Counted from the first letter of the stretch, positions 1 through 9,026 are shown. The stretch is DNA of 64,000 bases from a bacterium (GCA_029945425.1 JAQSDV010000004.1:496436-560435); one strand, 5' to 3'. Notes: a model not told the origin generated them from the letters alone. Made by a program: numbers and translations.

Positions 1-272
1 CGAATAGCGACCAGCTGATGGACGCGGTCAAGAATTCCGATCTGGAGACGGTAAAAAAACTCCTCGCCCTCGGCGCTGACCTCAACATCACTGCGCCAAC
101 ATCTGGTAACTTCACGGGGATGGGGGACCTTCCGCTCCCCGCCCCGCCCGACATACCGAAACAACCGCTTCCGCAAAAATTTGTCGTCAACATGGCGACC
201 GAGCGGGAGATCACAGCCCCGCCCACCGCACGGTTCACAAAGAAGCCGCAAAAGCGTCAAACGACGCTGTAA
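1..272 (+). CDS. C-terminal end of an ankyrin-repeat protein (5' partial)
   Basis: The reading frame is open from base 3 to the TAA at 270-272, so the gene starts outside the window. The first residues form the end of an ankyrin repeat: a helix pair with DLETVKKLLALGADLNIT, the usual LL-GAD-N turn. A low-complexity proline-rich tail of about 60 residues follows, with no recognisable domain. An internal ATG at 18 exists but lies inside the repeat and has no clear ribosome site, so I treat the gene as truncated by the window edge. It is on the same strand as two further ankyrin genes. Function unknown; a protein-binding or secreted effector role is inference. Confidence 0.7.
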   Translation, partial: NSDQLMDAVKNSDLETVKKLLALGADLNITAPTSGNFTGMGDLPLPAPPDIPKQPLPQKFVVNMATEREITAPPTARFTKKPQKRQTTL

Positions 273-306
273 CAATCAAGCCTGAACAGCTACTTAGCCA
301 TTAAAA

Positions 307-335
307 TTGACGTTTTCCGTATTATTGGCTATCTT
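307..335 (+). promoter_or_regulatory. Putative sigma70 promoter placed for a leaderless mRNA
   Basis: TTGACG at 307-312, a 17-nt spacer and TATCTT at 330-335. Only 8 nt separate the -10 box from the ATG at 344, so transcription would start at or just before the start codon. No Shine-Dalgarno sequence is visible. Confidence 0.4.
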
Positions 336-343
336 TCCTGACC

Positions 344-2128
344 ATGAAAGTCCCCAGGCTTACATCATCTCCCGACCGATACGTGCCGCCCGCGCCCACA
401 TCACGCGCGGCGTCGTTGCATGACGTATTCAATATGAATGCAACACCGATGGGCGTGCTGGCGGCCATGCCGTCAACACCGACGCCGCTGTCGATGGCCG
501 CGATGACGGGTGCGAGCGGCGTTGCGGCGGCATTGATGCAAACCCCGAAACAGCCCGCCGCCGTCACACCGCGCGAAAACCGCGCGCTTGTGTTCAGCCC
601 CGCTTCGCTTTCGGATGCGTCGCTGGTCGACGGGCTGTCGGGAAATTCCCGCGCCCAGCAGTTCATGCTGGCGGCGGCGAACAATAACGTGCTGAGCTTG
701 ACCCTGTTTTTGCCGCAGCATGATATCCTGCCCGATTTCACGAACCGCAACGGATTTTCGCCGCTGATGGCGGCGGCGGCGCTCGGGGCGGCGCAGACGC
801 TGGAGATGCTCGCATCCCACCCGCTGGTCAGGCTTGCGCGCGCGGATGAGGAAGGCTGGACCGCGCTCCACTACGCAGCATACCTGAACCAGCGCGAAGC
901 GGTTGCGATATTGCTGAAACACCACGCGCCCGCGGATGCGGTAACCACGAAAGGCCTGATTGCCTTTGACCTCGGCGATGAAGAAACGCAAAAAGTATTC
1001 CTGCAGAATTCAGCGTTCAAACGCTTCCTGAAGCTCCGCAATCCCGAGCATCCTTTACTGTCGCCCGCACCGCCCGTCGCCGAAGCTGTAGACGCGCAGG
1101 AGCCTGAAATACAGCGCCCCGTGCTGACCGAAACATTTTACGACGCGCTGAAGGATATCGGTCTTGCAATACAAAAAGGCAGCACCGTCACCGCGCATGA
1201 GCAGCTGAACGCGAAGCTCGCGAAGATGGACACCTACAACCTGAACAAAGCCTATCGCAGCATCGCGCAGACGGGCGTGAAGTATGACTGGGATGACGTG
1301 TTCATCCGCGCGGCGGGCGCAGGCAATACCGCGGCCATGGTATTTTTACAGGATGAGATATTTTTTGAACAACGCGTCCTGAACCGCGCGCTGTGGCAGG
1401 CCGCCGTGACCGGCCAGCGCAACGCCGCGCATCACCTGATGCTGTGGGAGGCCGACCCGCTGTTTTCACAGAAACTTGCGAACGGCGTGCCCTCGACCGC
1501 AATCGACCTTGCCTGGCAGCGGCGCCACACCGGCGTGATCGAGGAAATGGCGCTGTGGAGCGACGTCAAGAAAACCGCCCCCGCAATCGAGCGTTACCTG
1601 CACGAAGTGCGGGGCAGCATGACGCGTGTCGTGAGCGGCACGCGCGCGCCAAAGAGAAAAACGGACGACGACCTGTTCATGCCGCTGATCAGCCTGAGCG
1701 CGATGCTGACGCGGCGCGAGGAACTGGCGCGCGGGGGTATATCGCAGCTGACGTCAGCTTTCGCCCGCGTCACCGGCAGCGGCAACATCACCGAGATCCT
1801 TGCCACCTACGCCGAATCGCAGCGCCCGCGTTTCCTGCGCGGTAAAACAACGCTCGACGCCAAGTCCGGTGCGGCCGCGATGGGCTGGGCGCTGGTGCAT
1901 GAGCGCGTGGAGTTTGCCAGAAAGCTTGCGGCAGACGGTTACAAGTTCGCGCAGATGCCGGAATCTTTACAGCAGAAAGCGCTGCAGTCGAAAAGCGAGG
2001 CCGCGCGTGATCTCGCGCGCGAATTGCTGATAAACACGACTTATTATCCGCGCATCGAGGAAACGGGCAAGCGCAGCACGAGTCCCTCCGCGATACGCCA
2101 GCTGCGCACGGGGCTGATGATCGACTGA
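344..2128 (+). CDS. Ankyrin-repeat protein, 594 aa
   Basis: A long protein with recognisable ankyrin repeats only at about residues 133-200 (NGFSPLMAAAALG and GWTALHYAAYLNQREAVAILL). The first 100 residues are Ala/Pro/Thr-rich and look disordered. Residues about 260-560 are helical and degenerate; they could be diverged repeats but carry no clear consensus. No signal peptide or membrane segment is seen. The ATG at 344 lacks a Shine-Dalgarno but has a promoter immediately upstream, suggesting a leaderless message. Ankyrin proteins of this layout, unstructured N-terminus plus few repeats, are common among type IV effectors; that role is inferred from the type IVB locus elsewhere in the window. 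Confidence 0.75.
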   Translation: MKVPRLTSSPDRYVPPAPTSRAASLHDVFNMNATPMGVLAAMPSTPTPLSMAAMTGASGVAAALMQTPKQPAAVTPRENRALVFSPASLSDASLVDGLSGNSRAQQFMLAAANNNVLSLTLFLPQHDILPDFTNRNGFSPLMAAAALGAAQTLEMLASHPLVRLARADEEGWTALHYAAYLNQREAVAILLKHHAPADAVTTKGLIAFDLGDEETQKVFLQNSAFKRFLKLRNPEHPLLSPAPPVAEAVDAQEPEIQRPVLTETFYDALKDIGLAIQKGSTVTAHEQLNAKLAKMDTYNLNKAYRSIAQTGVKYDWDDVFIRAAGAGNTAAMVFLQDEIFFEQRVLNRALWQAAVTGQRNAAHHLMLWEADPLFSQKLANGVPSTAIDLAWQRRHTGVIEEMALWSDVKKTAPAIERYLHEVRGSMTRVVSGTRAPKRKTDDDLFMPLISLSAMLTRREELARGGISQLTSAFARVTGSGNITEILATYAESQRPRFLRGKTTLDAKSGAAAMGWALVHERVEFARKLAADGYKFAQMPESLQQKALQSKSEAARDLARELLINTTYYPRIEETGKRSTSPSAIRQLRTGLMID

Positions 2129-2283
2129 CAAACGCTTACCGGAATCCGCAATCTTTATTGCGTTTTCTTGCTGCGCTGCGCCATTAACGAAACCTTAAGC
2201 ACACTCTTTCTATTCTCTTATTGCGCGGGAAATTTGCCGTGAACCGTTGCTTACGCTATTCTTGGAATGGGGAGACAAGTTTC

Positions 2284-2802
2284 ATGTTGGGTTTGAACAA
2301 GTTTTTCAATTCGATTTCGGGCAATGGCATCGACAAGCGCAACGGCGCGGGCGAAACGAAACTCTATCGCGCCGTGCGCAGCGGCAACATCAAAGACGTC
2401 AAAAAACTTCTGCGTGACGGCGCGGATCCCGATATCGCCGACGATCACGGTTTGACGCCGCTGCATCAGGCCGCCTATTGGGGCGAAACAGAAATCACCG
2501 AACTGCTGATCAAGGCCGGCGCGGACGTGAATGCCGAGAATAACGGCAAGGGCTGGACCCCGCTGCATTCGGCCGCTGTATCCGGCGGCATGCTGTCGCG
2601 CAAGGACGTGATCGGACTGCTGATCGATGCCGGCGCGAAACAGGATGTGAAAGACAAGCATAGCTGGACCCCCGCCGATTACATGATGCTGTGGGAACAG
2701 AATGAAAAAGCAGCCGAGAAGCTGAAGCAGTTCCTGCATATCCCGAACGGCCTCGCCCCGCCCAAGGGCATGATGCGCGTGCCTGCACCGCCAAAGATGT
2801 AA
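2284..2802 (+). CDS. Small ankyrin-repeat protein, 172 aa
   Basis: Three to four well-conserved ankyrin repeats fill most of the protein: ETKLYRAVRSGNIKDVKKLL, then HGLTPLHQAAYWGETEITEL, then GWTPLHSAAVSG and a final capping repeat. The first 20 residues (MLGLNKFFNSISG) may be an amphipathic helix. I chose the ATG at 2284 over a TTG at 2221 because GGGGAGA at 2269-2275 sits at proper spacing before the ATG. The protein is soluble with no export signal. It probably mediates protein-protein contact; the partner is unknown. Confidence 0.85.
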   Translation: MLGLNKFFNSISGNGIDKRNGAGETKLYRAVRSGNIKDVKKLLRDGADPDIADDHGLTPLHQAAYWGETEITELLIKAGADVNAENNGKGWTPLHSAAVSGGMLSRKDVIGLLIDAGAKQDVKDKHSWTPADYMMLWEQNEKAAEKLKQFLHIPNGLAPPKGMMRVPAPPKM

Positions 2803-2925
2803 GCGCGCAACGGCTTTGCCGAATATGTTATAAGCGCGCAGCGCGCGCTGGCCAAGATGTAATCCTTGCACGTTTCGCGCTTTTGACCCATGTTAGGCGA
2901 AGACGCTTAACAGGAGAGGTTTGTC

Positions 2926-3492
2926 ATGGAATTGTGGGTTGTGCTGGTGGCTCTGGCCGCGATCGTCATTTTGTTCATTGCCATCTACAACCGCATCGTG
3001 GCGCTGCGCCAGCGGCGCAAAAACGCGTTTTCGGATATCGATGTGCAATTGAAACTGCGCGTCGACCTTGTCCCCAATCTTGTCGAAACGGTCAAGGGTT
3101 ATGCGGCGCATGAAAAAGGCGTGCTGGAAAACGTGACCAAGGCGCGTGCAACAGCCATGCAGGGCGGATCGATTTCGGAGCGCGCACCCGCCGAAGCGGC
3201 GCTGGGCGCGGCTGTCATGAAACTGATGGCGGTTGCGGAGAATTATCCACAGCTGAAGGCGGATGCGAATTTCCGGCAGCTGCAATCGGAATTGTCGGAC
3301 ATTGAAAACAAGATCGCGGCGGCGCGCCGTTTCTTCAACAACGCGACAGGCGAATACAATACCGCGATCCAGCAGTTTCCTGCCGTGCTGATCGCCGGCA
3401 TGGGCGGTTTCAAGGAAGAAGTGTTTTTCGAGCTGGATGAAGCGGAAAAAGCGGCCGTCAAGGACGCACCGAAAATTAGCTTCGGCGGCTGA
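2926..3492 (+). CDS. lemA: LemA family protein
   Basis: 188 aa, the usual size for LemA. There is one N-terminal membrane helix (WVVLVALAAIVILFIAIYN, residues 4-22) with a short outside segment. The hallmark sequence follows: RRKNAFSDIDVQLKLRVDLV, then the conserved NLVETVKGYAAHE block and SDIENKIAAARRFFNNATGEYN near residue 140. LemA proteins are membrane-anchored helical bundles of unclear role, often encoded next to HtpX/M48 proteases. Here an M48 protease gene follows downstream, separated by a small opposite-strand gene. AGGAGAGG lies upstream of the ATG. Identification of the family is secure; cellular function is not known. Confidence 0.93.
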   Translation: MELWVVLVALAAIVILFIAIYNRIVALRQRRKNAFSDIDVQLKLRVDLVPNLVETVKGYAAHEKGVLENVTKARATAMQGGSISERAPAEAALGAAVMKLMAVAENYPQLKADANFRQLQSELSDIENKIAAARRFFNNATGEYNTAIQQFPAVLIAGMGGFKEEVFFELDEAEKAAVKDAPKISFGG

Positions 3493-3525
3493 TCCCTGAC
3501 AGGTCGTTCCAATAGGCTGTAGTTA

Positions 3526-3843
3526 TTACATGCCCAGTTTTTGTTTTTTCGCGTATTCGTTGGTGATTTTCGCGGCAACGTCGAGGTCGACAGCGATCAC
3601 GCCATAGAATTCGGGCTGGTCGGCAATCGCCAGCATGCTGGCGCGCGCGTTGTTGATGTGGTTCGCGCTGGCTTCCACGCCGTTATTGGCAACATGGGTT
3701 TCTGCTGCGCGCAGGTCTTCGGCAATCGCGCGGTGCAGGAACGCATAGTCGCTGGTGGATTGTGCGGCGGTTTCGAAATGCGCGCGCATATCGGGGAGCG
3801 CGGCTGCGAAAATATCATGGTCGTCGGTCAGTCGGTTTTTCAT
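3526..3843 (-). CDS. Hypothetical small helical protein, 105 aa
   Basis: The sequence begins MKNRLTDDHDIFAAALPDMR and appears entirely alpha-helical and acidic, with no cysteine, signal peptide or membrane segment. I do not recognise the family. It is transcribed against its neighbours, between lemA and the M48 protease gene, with its stop 33 nt from the lemA stop. Codon use is like its neighbours and the translation has no low-complexity runs, which supports a real gene. Function unknown. Confidence 0.55.
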   Translation of the reverse strand: MKNRLTDDHDIFAAALPDMRAHFETAAQSTSDYAFLHRAIAEDLRAAETHVANNGVEASANHINNARASMLAIADQPEFYGVIAVDLDVAAKITNEYAKKQKLGM

Positions 3844-4222
3844 TTTCAGTTTCTTTCGTACAAGGCCCCATTCAGACGGGGTCTTTGGGTTTGGTTAAGG
3901 CGCGGCTGTCGCAAAAAACGCAAATAGTTCGCCTTTCCATCGAGCGCGGCTTTTTTGAAAAGTCGTGTGTCAGGTCAGGGCCGCCCCGCGAAAAGGTGGA
4001 AGTCTTTTATCAAAAAGCGCGGGGGCCTTTGCGTTGCGGCATAGCGGTGCCCAACGGGACTTCAAATATGGAATATTGCAGCGCACAAATCAATAAAAAC
4101 CGTGAAATAAATGCAAAGATTAAAGTATATCAGTGTTTTACAGGGCACCCGCTTGCCTTGCCGCGGGCGCGGCATAACTCTAAAATGACGCTCGAAACGA
4201 CGGACTCGGAAGGAAAACAACC
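3844..4222. other. Intergenic region, 379 nt
   Basis: No supported gene is seen. Apart from the promoter at 4158-4186 it contains A/T-rich stretches and a GC-rich segment around 3975-4050 without a convincing terminator or RNA fold. It separates the divergent 105-aa gene and the M48 protease gene, so it should hold both promoters. Confidence 0.5.
4158..4186 (+). promoter_or_regulatory. Putative promoter of the M48 protease gene
   Basis: TTGCCG at 4158-4163, a 17-nt spacer, TAAAAT at 4181-4186. It predicts a leader of about 30 nt before the ATG at 4223, with AAGGA just upstream as ribosome site. Confidence 0.4.
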
Positions 4223-5290
4223 ATGCTGGCGACCGAAGGCTTTGCCGGACATGTCTGGAGCAACCAGCTGAAATCGGTGCTGCTGCTGATGGGTTTCCCC
4301 GTGCTGCTGCTGATGATGATGGGCGCGTTCTTTGGCGCGATGGGCGGCTTTTCAGGATCGCAGCCGGGCACGGTCGATATGCACCGCGCATGGAATGCGG
4401 CCGTTTCCGGCGTCCTGCAATACGGTCATTGGGCGGTGCTGGCGGCGGGCGTCTGGTTCGTTATCGCGTATTTTTTCCACGGCAGCATGATGCGCGCCGC
4501 GACAGGATCGGTGCCGATCACGCGCGAGCAGATGCCGAAGATTTACAACATGCTGGAAAACCTCTGCATCTCGCGCGGCATCACGATGCCGCAATTCGAA
4601 ATCATCGACAGCCCCGCGCTGAATGCCTTTGCAACCGGCATCGATGACAAGAGTTATAAAATCGTCCTGACGCGCGGTATCATCGAGCGGCTGCAGGATG
4701 ACGAGCTGGAGGCCGTGATCGGCCATGAATTATCGCATATCACCAATCGCGACGTGCGTTTGCTGATCATTTCCGTGATTTTCGTCGGCATGATCAGTTT
4801 CCTGTGCGAAATGGTTTTCCGCAGCATGATGTACGGCAACCGCCCGAATAATTACACGCGTCGGTCGAACAACCGCGACAGCGGCGGCACGATGGGCGTG
4901 ATGCTGATCGGCCTTGCGATCCTTGCCATCGGTTACGTTTTTGCCATCGCCATCCGTTTTGCGCTGTCGCGCAGGCGCGAATACCTCGCCGATGCGGGAT
5001 CGGTGGAGCTGACCAAAAACCCCGAAGGCATGATGCGCGCATTGATGCGCATTTCGGGACAGGACAAGGTTGCGGGCATGCCGGACGATGTGCAGCAGAT
5101 GTGCATCGAGAACAGCCACGCCTTCATGGGCATCTTCGCCACGCATCCGAAAATCGAGGACCGCATCGCCGCAATATCGCGCACGACCGGCGCGCCCATC
5201 CCCGACCTGACCGTATCGCTGCGCCGTGCACCCGAATCTCCCTGGGCAGGCGGCCAGCCACCGCAGCCGCCGACACGCCCGTGGGGCTGA
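4223..5290 (+). CDS. HtpX-like M48 family zinc metalloprotease
   Basis: 355 aa, slightly longer than classical HtpX. Two N-terminal membrane helices (about residues 12-35 and 68-88) are followed by the M48 catalytic domain. This has the zinc motif HELSH (VIGHELSHITNRD, about residue 168), two further hydrophobic helices, and SRRREYLADAGSVELT, which supplies the third zinc-ligand Glu. The C-terminal tail is proline-rich. M48 proteases of this type are membrane-bound, have cytoplasmic active sites and degrade damaged membrane proteins. Pairing with lemA 0.7 kb upstream is a known association. I leave the symbol blank because several M48 subfamilies look alike. Confidence 0.9.
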   Translation: MLATEGFAGHVWSNQLKSVLLLMGFPVLLLMMMGAFFGAMGGFSGSQPGTVDMHRAWNAAVSGVLQYGHWAVLAAGVWFVIAYFFHGSMMRAATGSVPITREQMPKIYNMLENLCISRGITMPQFEIIDSPALNAFATGIDDKSYKIVLTRGIIERLQDDELEAVIGHELSHITNRDVRLLIISVIFVGMISFLCEMVFRSMMYGNRPNNYTRRSNNRDSGGTMGVMLIGLAILAIGYVFAIAIRFALSRRREYLADAGSVELTKNPEGMMRALMRISGQDKVAGMPDDVQQMCIENSHAFMGIFATHPKIEDRIAAISRTTGAPIPDLTVSLRRAPESPWAGGQPPQPPTRPWG

Positions 5291-5333
5291 AATAACCCAT
5301 CTTGTTCAAGCATTTGCCTGTAAGTCTTTGTTC

Positions 5334-5362
5334 TTGCGTCTTTTATATATTTTCCATATAAT
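5334..5362 (+). promoter_or_regulatory. Putative sigma70 promoter
   Basis: TTGCGT at 5334-5339, a 17-nt spacer and a perfect TATAAT at 5357-5362. It precedes the 5391 gene, whose ATG has AAGGA at 5381-5385. Confidence 0.55.
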
Positions 5363-5390
5363 GTAGTCCTTATTATTTGCAAGGACATAC

Positions 5391-6626
5391 ATGCCGCCAG
5401 ATGCCCCCCATCCGCTGAACGACCCGCTTCCCTCGCAGGATGCGACGGCGCAAGCGCCCGATGCGAAGGCGGAGGCGATGCGCTTTGTGCTGGCGCAGAA
5501 AGAGAAGCAGAAAAAACCGCACGGGCTTTTCGCGCGCGTGTCCCGCAGGGCAATTCTGATCGCGCTCGCGATTTCGGCGATGGCCTTGCCCGTGCAATCG
5601 GACGAGATGACCCCACAGCCACCCGCGCCCGCGCCTGTCGTACAAATGATAGGTCAGGTGCAAACCGTCGCGCAGCTGGAGGCGGATTTCGGCCGCACGC
5701 CGATGGGCCGCGAATTGCTGCAGTTCATGCATAGCAAAGGCATCACGATTGTTTACGAGCCCAACCAGCCCACCACCTTCGCCGCGTTCCAGCCCGACCT
5801 GAACCGCATCATCGTGCGACCTGAACTGGGCCGCGAAGAACAGGTGATATACCTCGCCCATGAACTGCGCCATAGCTGGCAGCAGCATGAATTGCATTAC
5901 GCGGGCATGGAGTCGCGCCAGTTAAGCCCCGAACAGCGGTTTACGCTGCGCCGTTTTCTGGAGGCGGATGCGCGCGCCTTTTCCAGCTATTTCACCGCCG
6001 ACCGCCACGAACGCCTCGGCATGAACGACGTCAATTTCGGCACCGCGCAAAAGGAACGCGCGATCGTGACGCTGCTGCGCCGCGAATTTTCCAGCGCGGA
6101 CGGGTTGACGCCCGCCGAATACCGCGTGCTGGGGATGCAAAACGCCTTCGGGTTTTTATCGGGCTATAACCCGCGCCATTTCGGTTTGGTGACAAGCCGC
6201 GTCACGCGCTTTGGCGAACGGGTGGAGGCGGCCGACAATGCCGGCCATGGCCGCAGTTACCGCCGCATCGCCGAAAACCTCGACCGCCTGCGCCGCGAAT
6301 ACAACAACGCCCCCAGCGCCCATGAATTCGAGGTTTACCTGCGCCATTTCGGCGGCACCAGTTTAGACCTGAAGGCGCCGACATCGCTGCAGGACCCCGC
6401 GGTCACGTTTCAAATCCTGACCCATGACTATCCGCGCCACGTGAACAATGACCGCACCGGCGCGGGCGCGCAGGAGATCGACAAGACCCTTGCGCCCCTG
6501 ACCACCCAATACAACGCGCAAAGCCGCCGGATTGACGAAATGCAGGCGCGCAATAACGCGGCAATCACCCAACAGCGCCTCAACACAGCGCGTATCATCG
6601 CCCGCCTCGCCGGCCGTTTGCCGTAA
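5391..6626 (+). CDS. Predicted HExxH zincin, paralogue A, 411 aa
   Basis: A predicted metallopeptidase. The zinc motif is HELRH (LAHELRHSWQQ, about residue 155). A probable third ligand lies about 35 residues later in FLEADARAF, the gluzincin arrangement E-x-D-A-x-A. N-terminal to it lies GRTPMGRELLQFMHSKGITI and a beta-rich stretch. A hydrophobic segment near residues 58-72 (RAILIALAISAMALPVQS) may be an uncleaved anchor. Two other genes here, at 39021 and 57463, share the same order of blocks, so this is a window-specific family. It resembles DUF6782-type putative metallopeptidases from memory only. The substrate is unknown. It is transcribed from its own promoter. Confidence 0.7.
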   Translation: MPPDAPHPLNDPLPSQDATAQAPDAKAEAMRFVLAQKEKQKKPHGLFARVSRRAILIALAISAMALPVQSDEMTPQPPAPAPVVQMIGQVQTVAQLEADFGRTPMGRELLQFMHSKGITIVYEPNQPTTFAAFQPDLNRIIVRPELGREEQVIYLAHELRHSWQQHELHYAGMESRQLSPEQRFTLRRFLEADARAFSSYFTADRHERLGMNDVNFGTAQKERAIVTLLRREFSSADGLTPAEYRVLGMQNAFGFLSGYNPRHFGLVTSRVTRFGERVEAADNAGHGRSYRRIAENLDRLRREYNNAPSAHEFEVYLRHFGGTSLDLKAPTSLQDPAVTFQILTHDYPRHVNNDRTGAGAQEIDKTLAPLTTQYNAQSRRIDEMQARNNAAITQQRLNTARIIARLAGRLP

Positions 6627-6674
6627 AAGCCGCGAAGCCTTTACAAACCGCCTGCAATCATCAATCCTGAAGGC

Positions 6675-7487
6675 ATGCGTTTTTATATCACCAGTTTTTT
6701 GATCGCCGTCGTCACGTTGATTTCCTTCGCCGCCGTCCAGTTCACGGGGCATATCGAAACGCGTTTCCTGATCGATTGGGACCTGCCCGGTTTTCCGCTG
6801 ACGCATATCCACAAGGGCATCTTGCCGCTGCCGCTTTATCTGCTGATTTACCCCCTGTCGGAATGTTTTCATTACATGACCGTCACCTTTCACGAACCGG
6901 GCCATGCGCTGGCCTATTGGCTGTTCGGCACGCCCGCGCTGCCCGTGATTGACGCGGTGCATGGCGGCGGCGTGACCTATAGCATCGGGCGCAGCCGCGC
7001 GGTTCTGGGCTTTCTGTACCTGCTGATGGCGGGCGGCGCATGGTTGCTGGCGCATAAACAAAACTGGCGCGGGCTTGCCCTGCTTGCCGTTTTTGCCGCG
7101 CTGCATATCGCGCTGCTGCTGACGGGCTATGATTATCCGCTCGCGATTTTCGCGGGGCACGGGATGGAGATTGCGATGTGCTGCTGGTGTATCACGCGCG
7201 CCACGCGTGTTAAAAACCCGCTGCCGAAATTCGAGCGTTACATCACCATGATTTTCGGCCTGCATCTGATGGGGCGCATCATCCTGCTGCCGCTGTCGCT
7301 GATTTTGGTCGATGCGCGGCGCGTGACCTATGGCATGCAAAAAGGCACGCCCGGTTCCGCAGACCTCGACAAATTCGCAACCGAGCTGGGCGTACCGATG
7401 GAGGGCGCGGCATGGATCATGCTGGCCGTGTTTGCCATTGCGATGACGGTGGCCGCCGTTATCATGACGCGGCGGAGGGCGGCATGA
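6675..7487 (+). CDS. M50-like integral membrane protein with HExxH
   Basis: 270 aa with about six hydrophobic segments. HEPGH (TVTFHEPGHALAYWLFG, about residue 73) lies inside or next to the third helix, as in site-2-protease-like M50 proteins. GGGVTY after it resembles the conserved Gly-rich strand following the motif. The NPDG or DG motif that supplies the third zinc ligand in true M50 proteases is not obvious, so activity is uncertain. The next gene is a tandem paralogue starting 2 nt after this stop, so the two are co-transcribed. The start follows a 48-nt gap from the zincin gene. Confidence 0.65.
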   Translation: MRFYITSFLIAVVTLISFAAVQFTGHIETRFLIDWDLPGFPLTHIHKGILPLPLYLLIYPLSECFHYMTVTFHEPGHALAYWLFGTPALPVIDAVHGGGVTYSIGRSRAVLGFLYLLMAGGAWLLAHKQNWRGLALLAVFAALHIALLLTGYDYPLAIFAGHGMEIAMCCWCITRATRVKNPLPKFERYITMIFGLHLMGRIILLPLSLILVDARRVTYGMQKGTPGSADLDKFATELGVPMEGAAWIMLAVFAIAMTVAAVIMTRRRAA

Positions 7488-7488
7488 C

Positions 7489-8242
7489 ATGCGCCTGATC
7501 CTCGTCAGCCTTGTTATCTGCGCGCTTTGTTTGCTGCCCGCGCTTGCGCCCCTGATGCAGTTCGGCGTCCCCTATCTCGACATCCTGCGCATCCCTGCGA
7601 CATTCCTCGATTACATCGCCGTCGTGGTGCATGAACTGGGGCATGTCATTTTACGGTGGAGCTACGGCTATCCCGCCCTGCCCGCGCTCGCCTTCCGCGA
7701 CGGGGGCGGCGTGGTTTACCCGTTTGATCGCAATATCTGGGTGCTGTTCGCCTTTTACGGCGTTGCGACCGCCGCTTTCTGCTGGGGTATGGCGCGGCGC
7801 ATCTGGTGGTTTGCGGCGCTTGTCTCGATCCTGACCGGCCTTCACCTCATCCTCGCCTTCAATTACCGGCACGAGGCGCTGTGCAATTACATGGGGCACG
7901 CGGCGGAGGTGCTGCTGGCGGTGTTCTGCATCGTGCGCGCGGCGCGGCGAGAAAATGGGCGGCTGGGCGGAGCAGTATTTCAACATGGTGTTCGGCATGT
8001 ATGTGATGGGCCGCAATATCATCCTGTGCCTGACGGCCTGTGCGGTCGATGTGACGCAGGACGCGGATGCGCAGCGGGGCGGCCATATCCTGCGCGATTT
8101 CGACCAGATCGCGGCGGTTGCGGGCACATCGGTCAAGCATGTCGCGCTGTTCGGGCTTGCCTTCACGACGCTCTGCGCGCTGACGGCGATGGCGGTTGCC
8201 ATCTTCCTGCCGCCGCGCGAGCGGCTGGGCACCATCAAGTGA
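7489..8242 (+). pseudogene. M50-like membrane protein, tandem paralogue with a frameshift
   Basis: Residues 1-155 in the 7489 frame match the upstream gene: VVVHELGHVILRWSYGYPALP contains HELGH and GGGVVYPF follows. After about 7950 (GCGGCGAGAAAATGGGC) that frame turns into Arg/Gly/Cys-rich nonsense. The frame one base later, from about 7943 to the TGA at 8240-8242, continues the homology as EQYFNMVFGMYVMGRNIIL, parallel to the paralogue's ERYITMIFGLHLMGRIILL. A one-base change near the A run therefore splits the gene. It may be a sequencing error, a real pseudogene or a programmed shift. The start overlaps no gene and lies 2 nt after the upstream stop. Confidence 0.7.
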
Positions 8243-8243
8243 T

Positions 8244-8996
8244 TTAAACGACGAGTTTTCCGATCTTGCCGAACGCCTCGCCCTTGTTGGAGAAAGCGGG
8301 CGTGGAATCCTTCGGCATGACGACGGCGGCAGCGGCCTCGAAAGCGGGGCGCAGCTGCTCCATCATGATCGATTCAAACGCCTTGCGTTCTTCCGTTTGC
8401 AGGGTGGAGAACGACTGCATCATTTCCGCCGCCGTTTTCGGGTTGCGCAGCACGGTGCGGACGGCGGGTGCTTGCGTTGCGACAACGTCGTCATTTGCGG
8501 GCGCAGCCGTTTCCGGCGCATCCGGTTTGTGGCTGAAAAGATGCTTGATCGCCTTCGCCGCGCCCACCACGATGCCCGGCACGATGCCGACGACGCAACC
8601 GATGACGAGCGCGCCGAAGCCGACGGCTGCCGCTCCGACGAAGGGGCCGGCAACAGCGCCCAGCGCCGCACCCGCGATGGCGCCGCCCAAACCTGCGCCA
8701 ACCGCGCCCAGGCCGGTTGTCATGGCGGAGGAAGCGACGATGGCACCGCCGATCAACCCGCCGACGCCGGTCAGGAATCCGCCGATGATAGCGATTGCGC
8801 CCGTGTGGCCGTCGTCCGCCGTCAACTCGCTAAAAAAACGGGCGGGCCAGCCGGTATATTCGCCCTCGAGGGAGTTCATGAAGGCTTCGCCGAAACCGCG
8901 CAGCGGGGCGATGGTAAACCTGGCGACGTTTTTGACAGGCTCGGTAATCGGTGCGAGATAGGGGGTGGAGAAGAAACTGCGGAGACCGTCGGGCAT
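8244..8996 (-). CDS. Glycine-zipper membrane protein, 250 aa
   Basis: The middle third (about residues 65-160) is a long run of Gly/Ala-rich hydrophobic sequence with GxxxG spacing, such as GAVGAGLGGAIAGAALGAVA. This is typical of glycine-zipper membrane hairpins. The N-terminus (RSFFSTPYLAPITEPVKN) and the C-terminal 90 residues are soluble and helical. I do not recognise a named family. The ATG at 8996 is preferred to a TTG one codon earlier because GAAAGGA precedes it. It ends 1 nt from the stop of the frame-shifted M50-like gene. Glycine-zipper proteins include pore-formers and some secreted toxins, but nothing here decides the role. Confidence 0.6.
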   Translation of the reverse strand: MPDGLRSFFSTPYLAPITEPVKNVARFTIAPLRGFGEAFMNSLEGEYTGWPARFFSELTADDGHTGAIAIIGGFLTGVGGLIGGAIVASSAMTTGLGAVGAGLGGAIAGAALGAVAGPFVGAAAVGFGALVIGCVVGIVPGIVVGAAKAIKHLFSHKPDAPETAAPANDDVVATQAPAVRTVLRNPKTAAEMMQSFSTLQTEERKAFESIMMEQLRPAFEAAAAVVMPKDSTPAFSNKGEAFGKIGKLVV

Positions 8997-9026
8997 CAAA
9001 ATCCTTTCAAGGTTATCTATAGTTTG

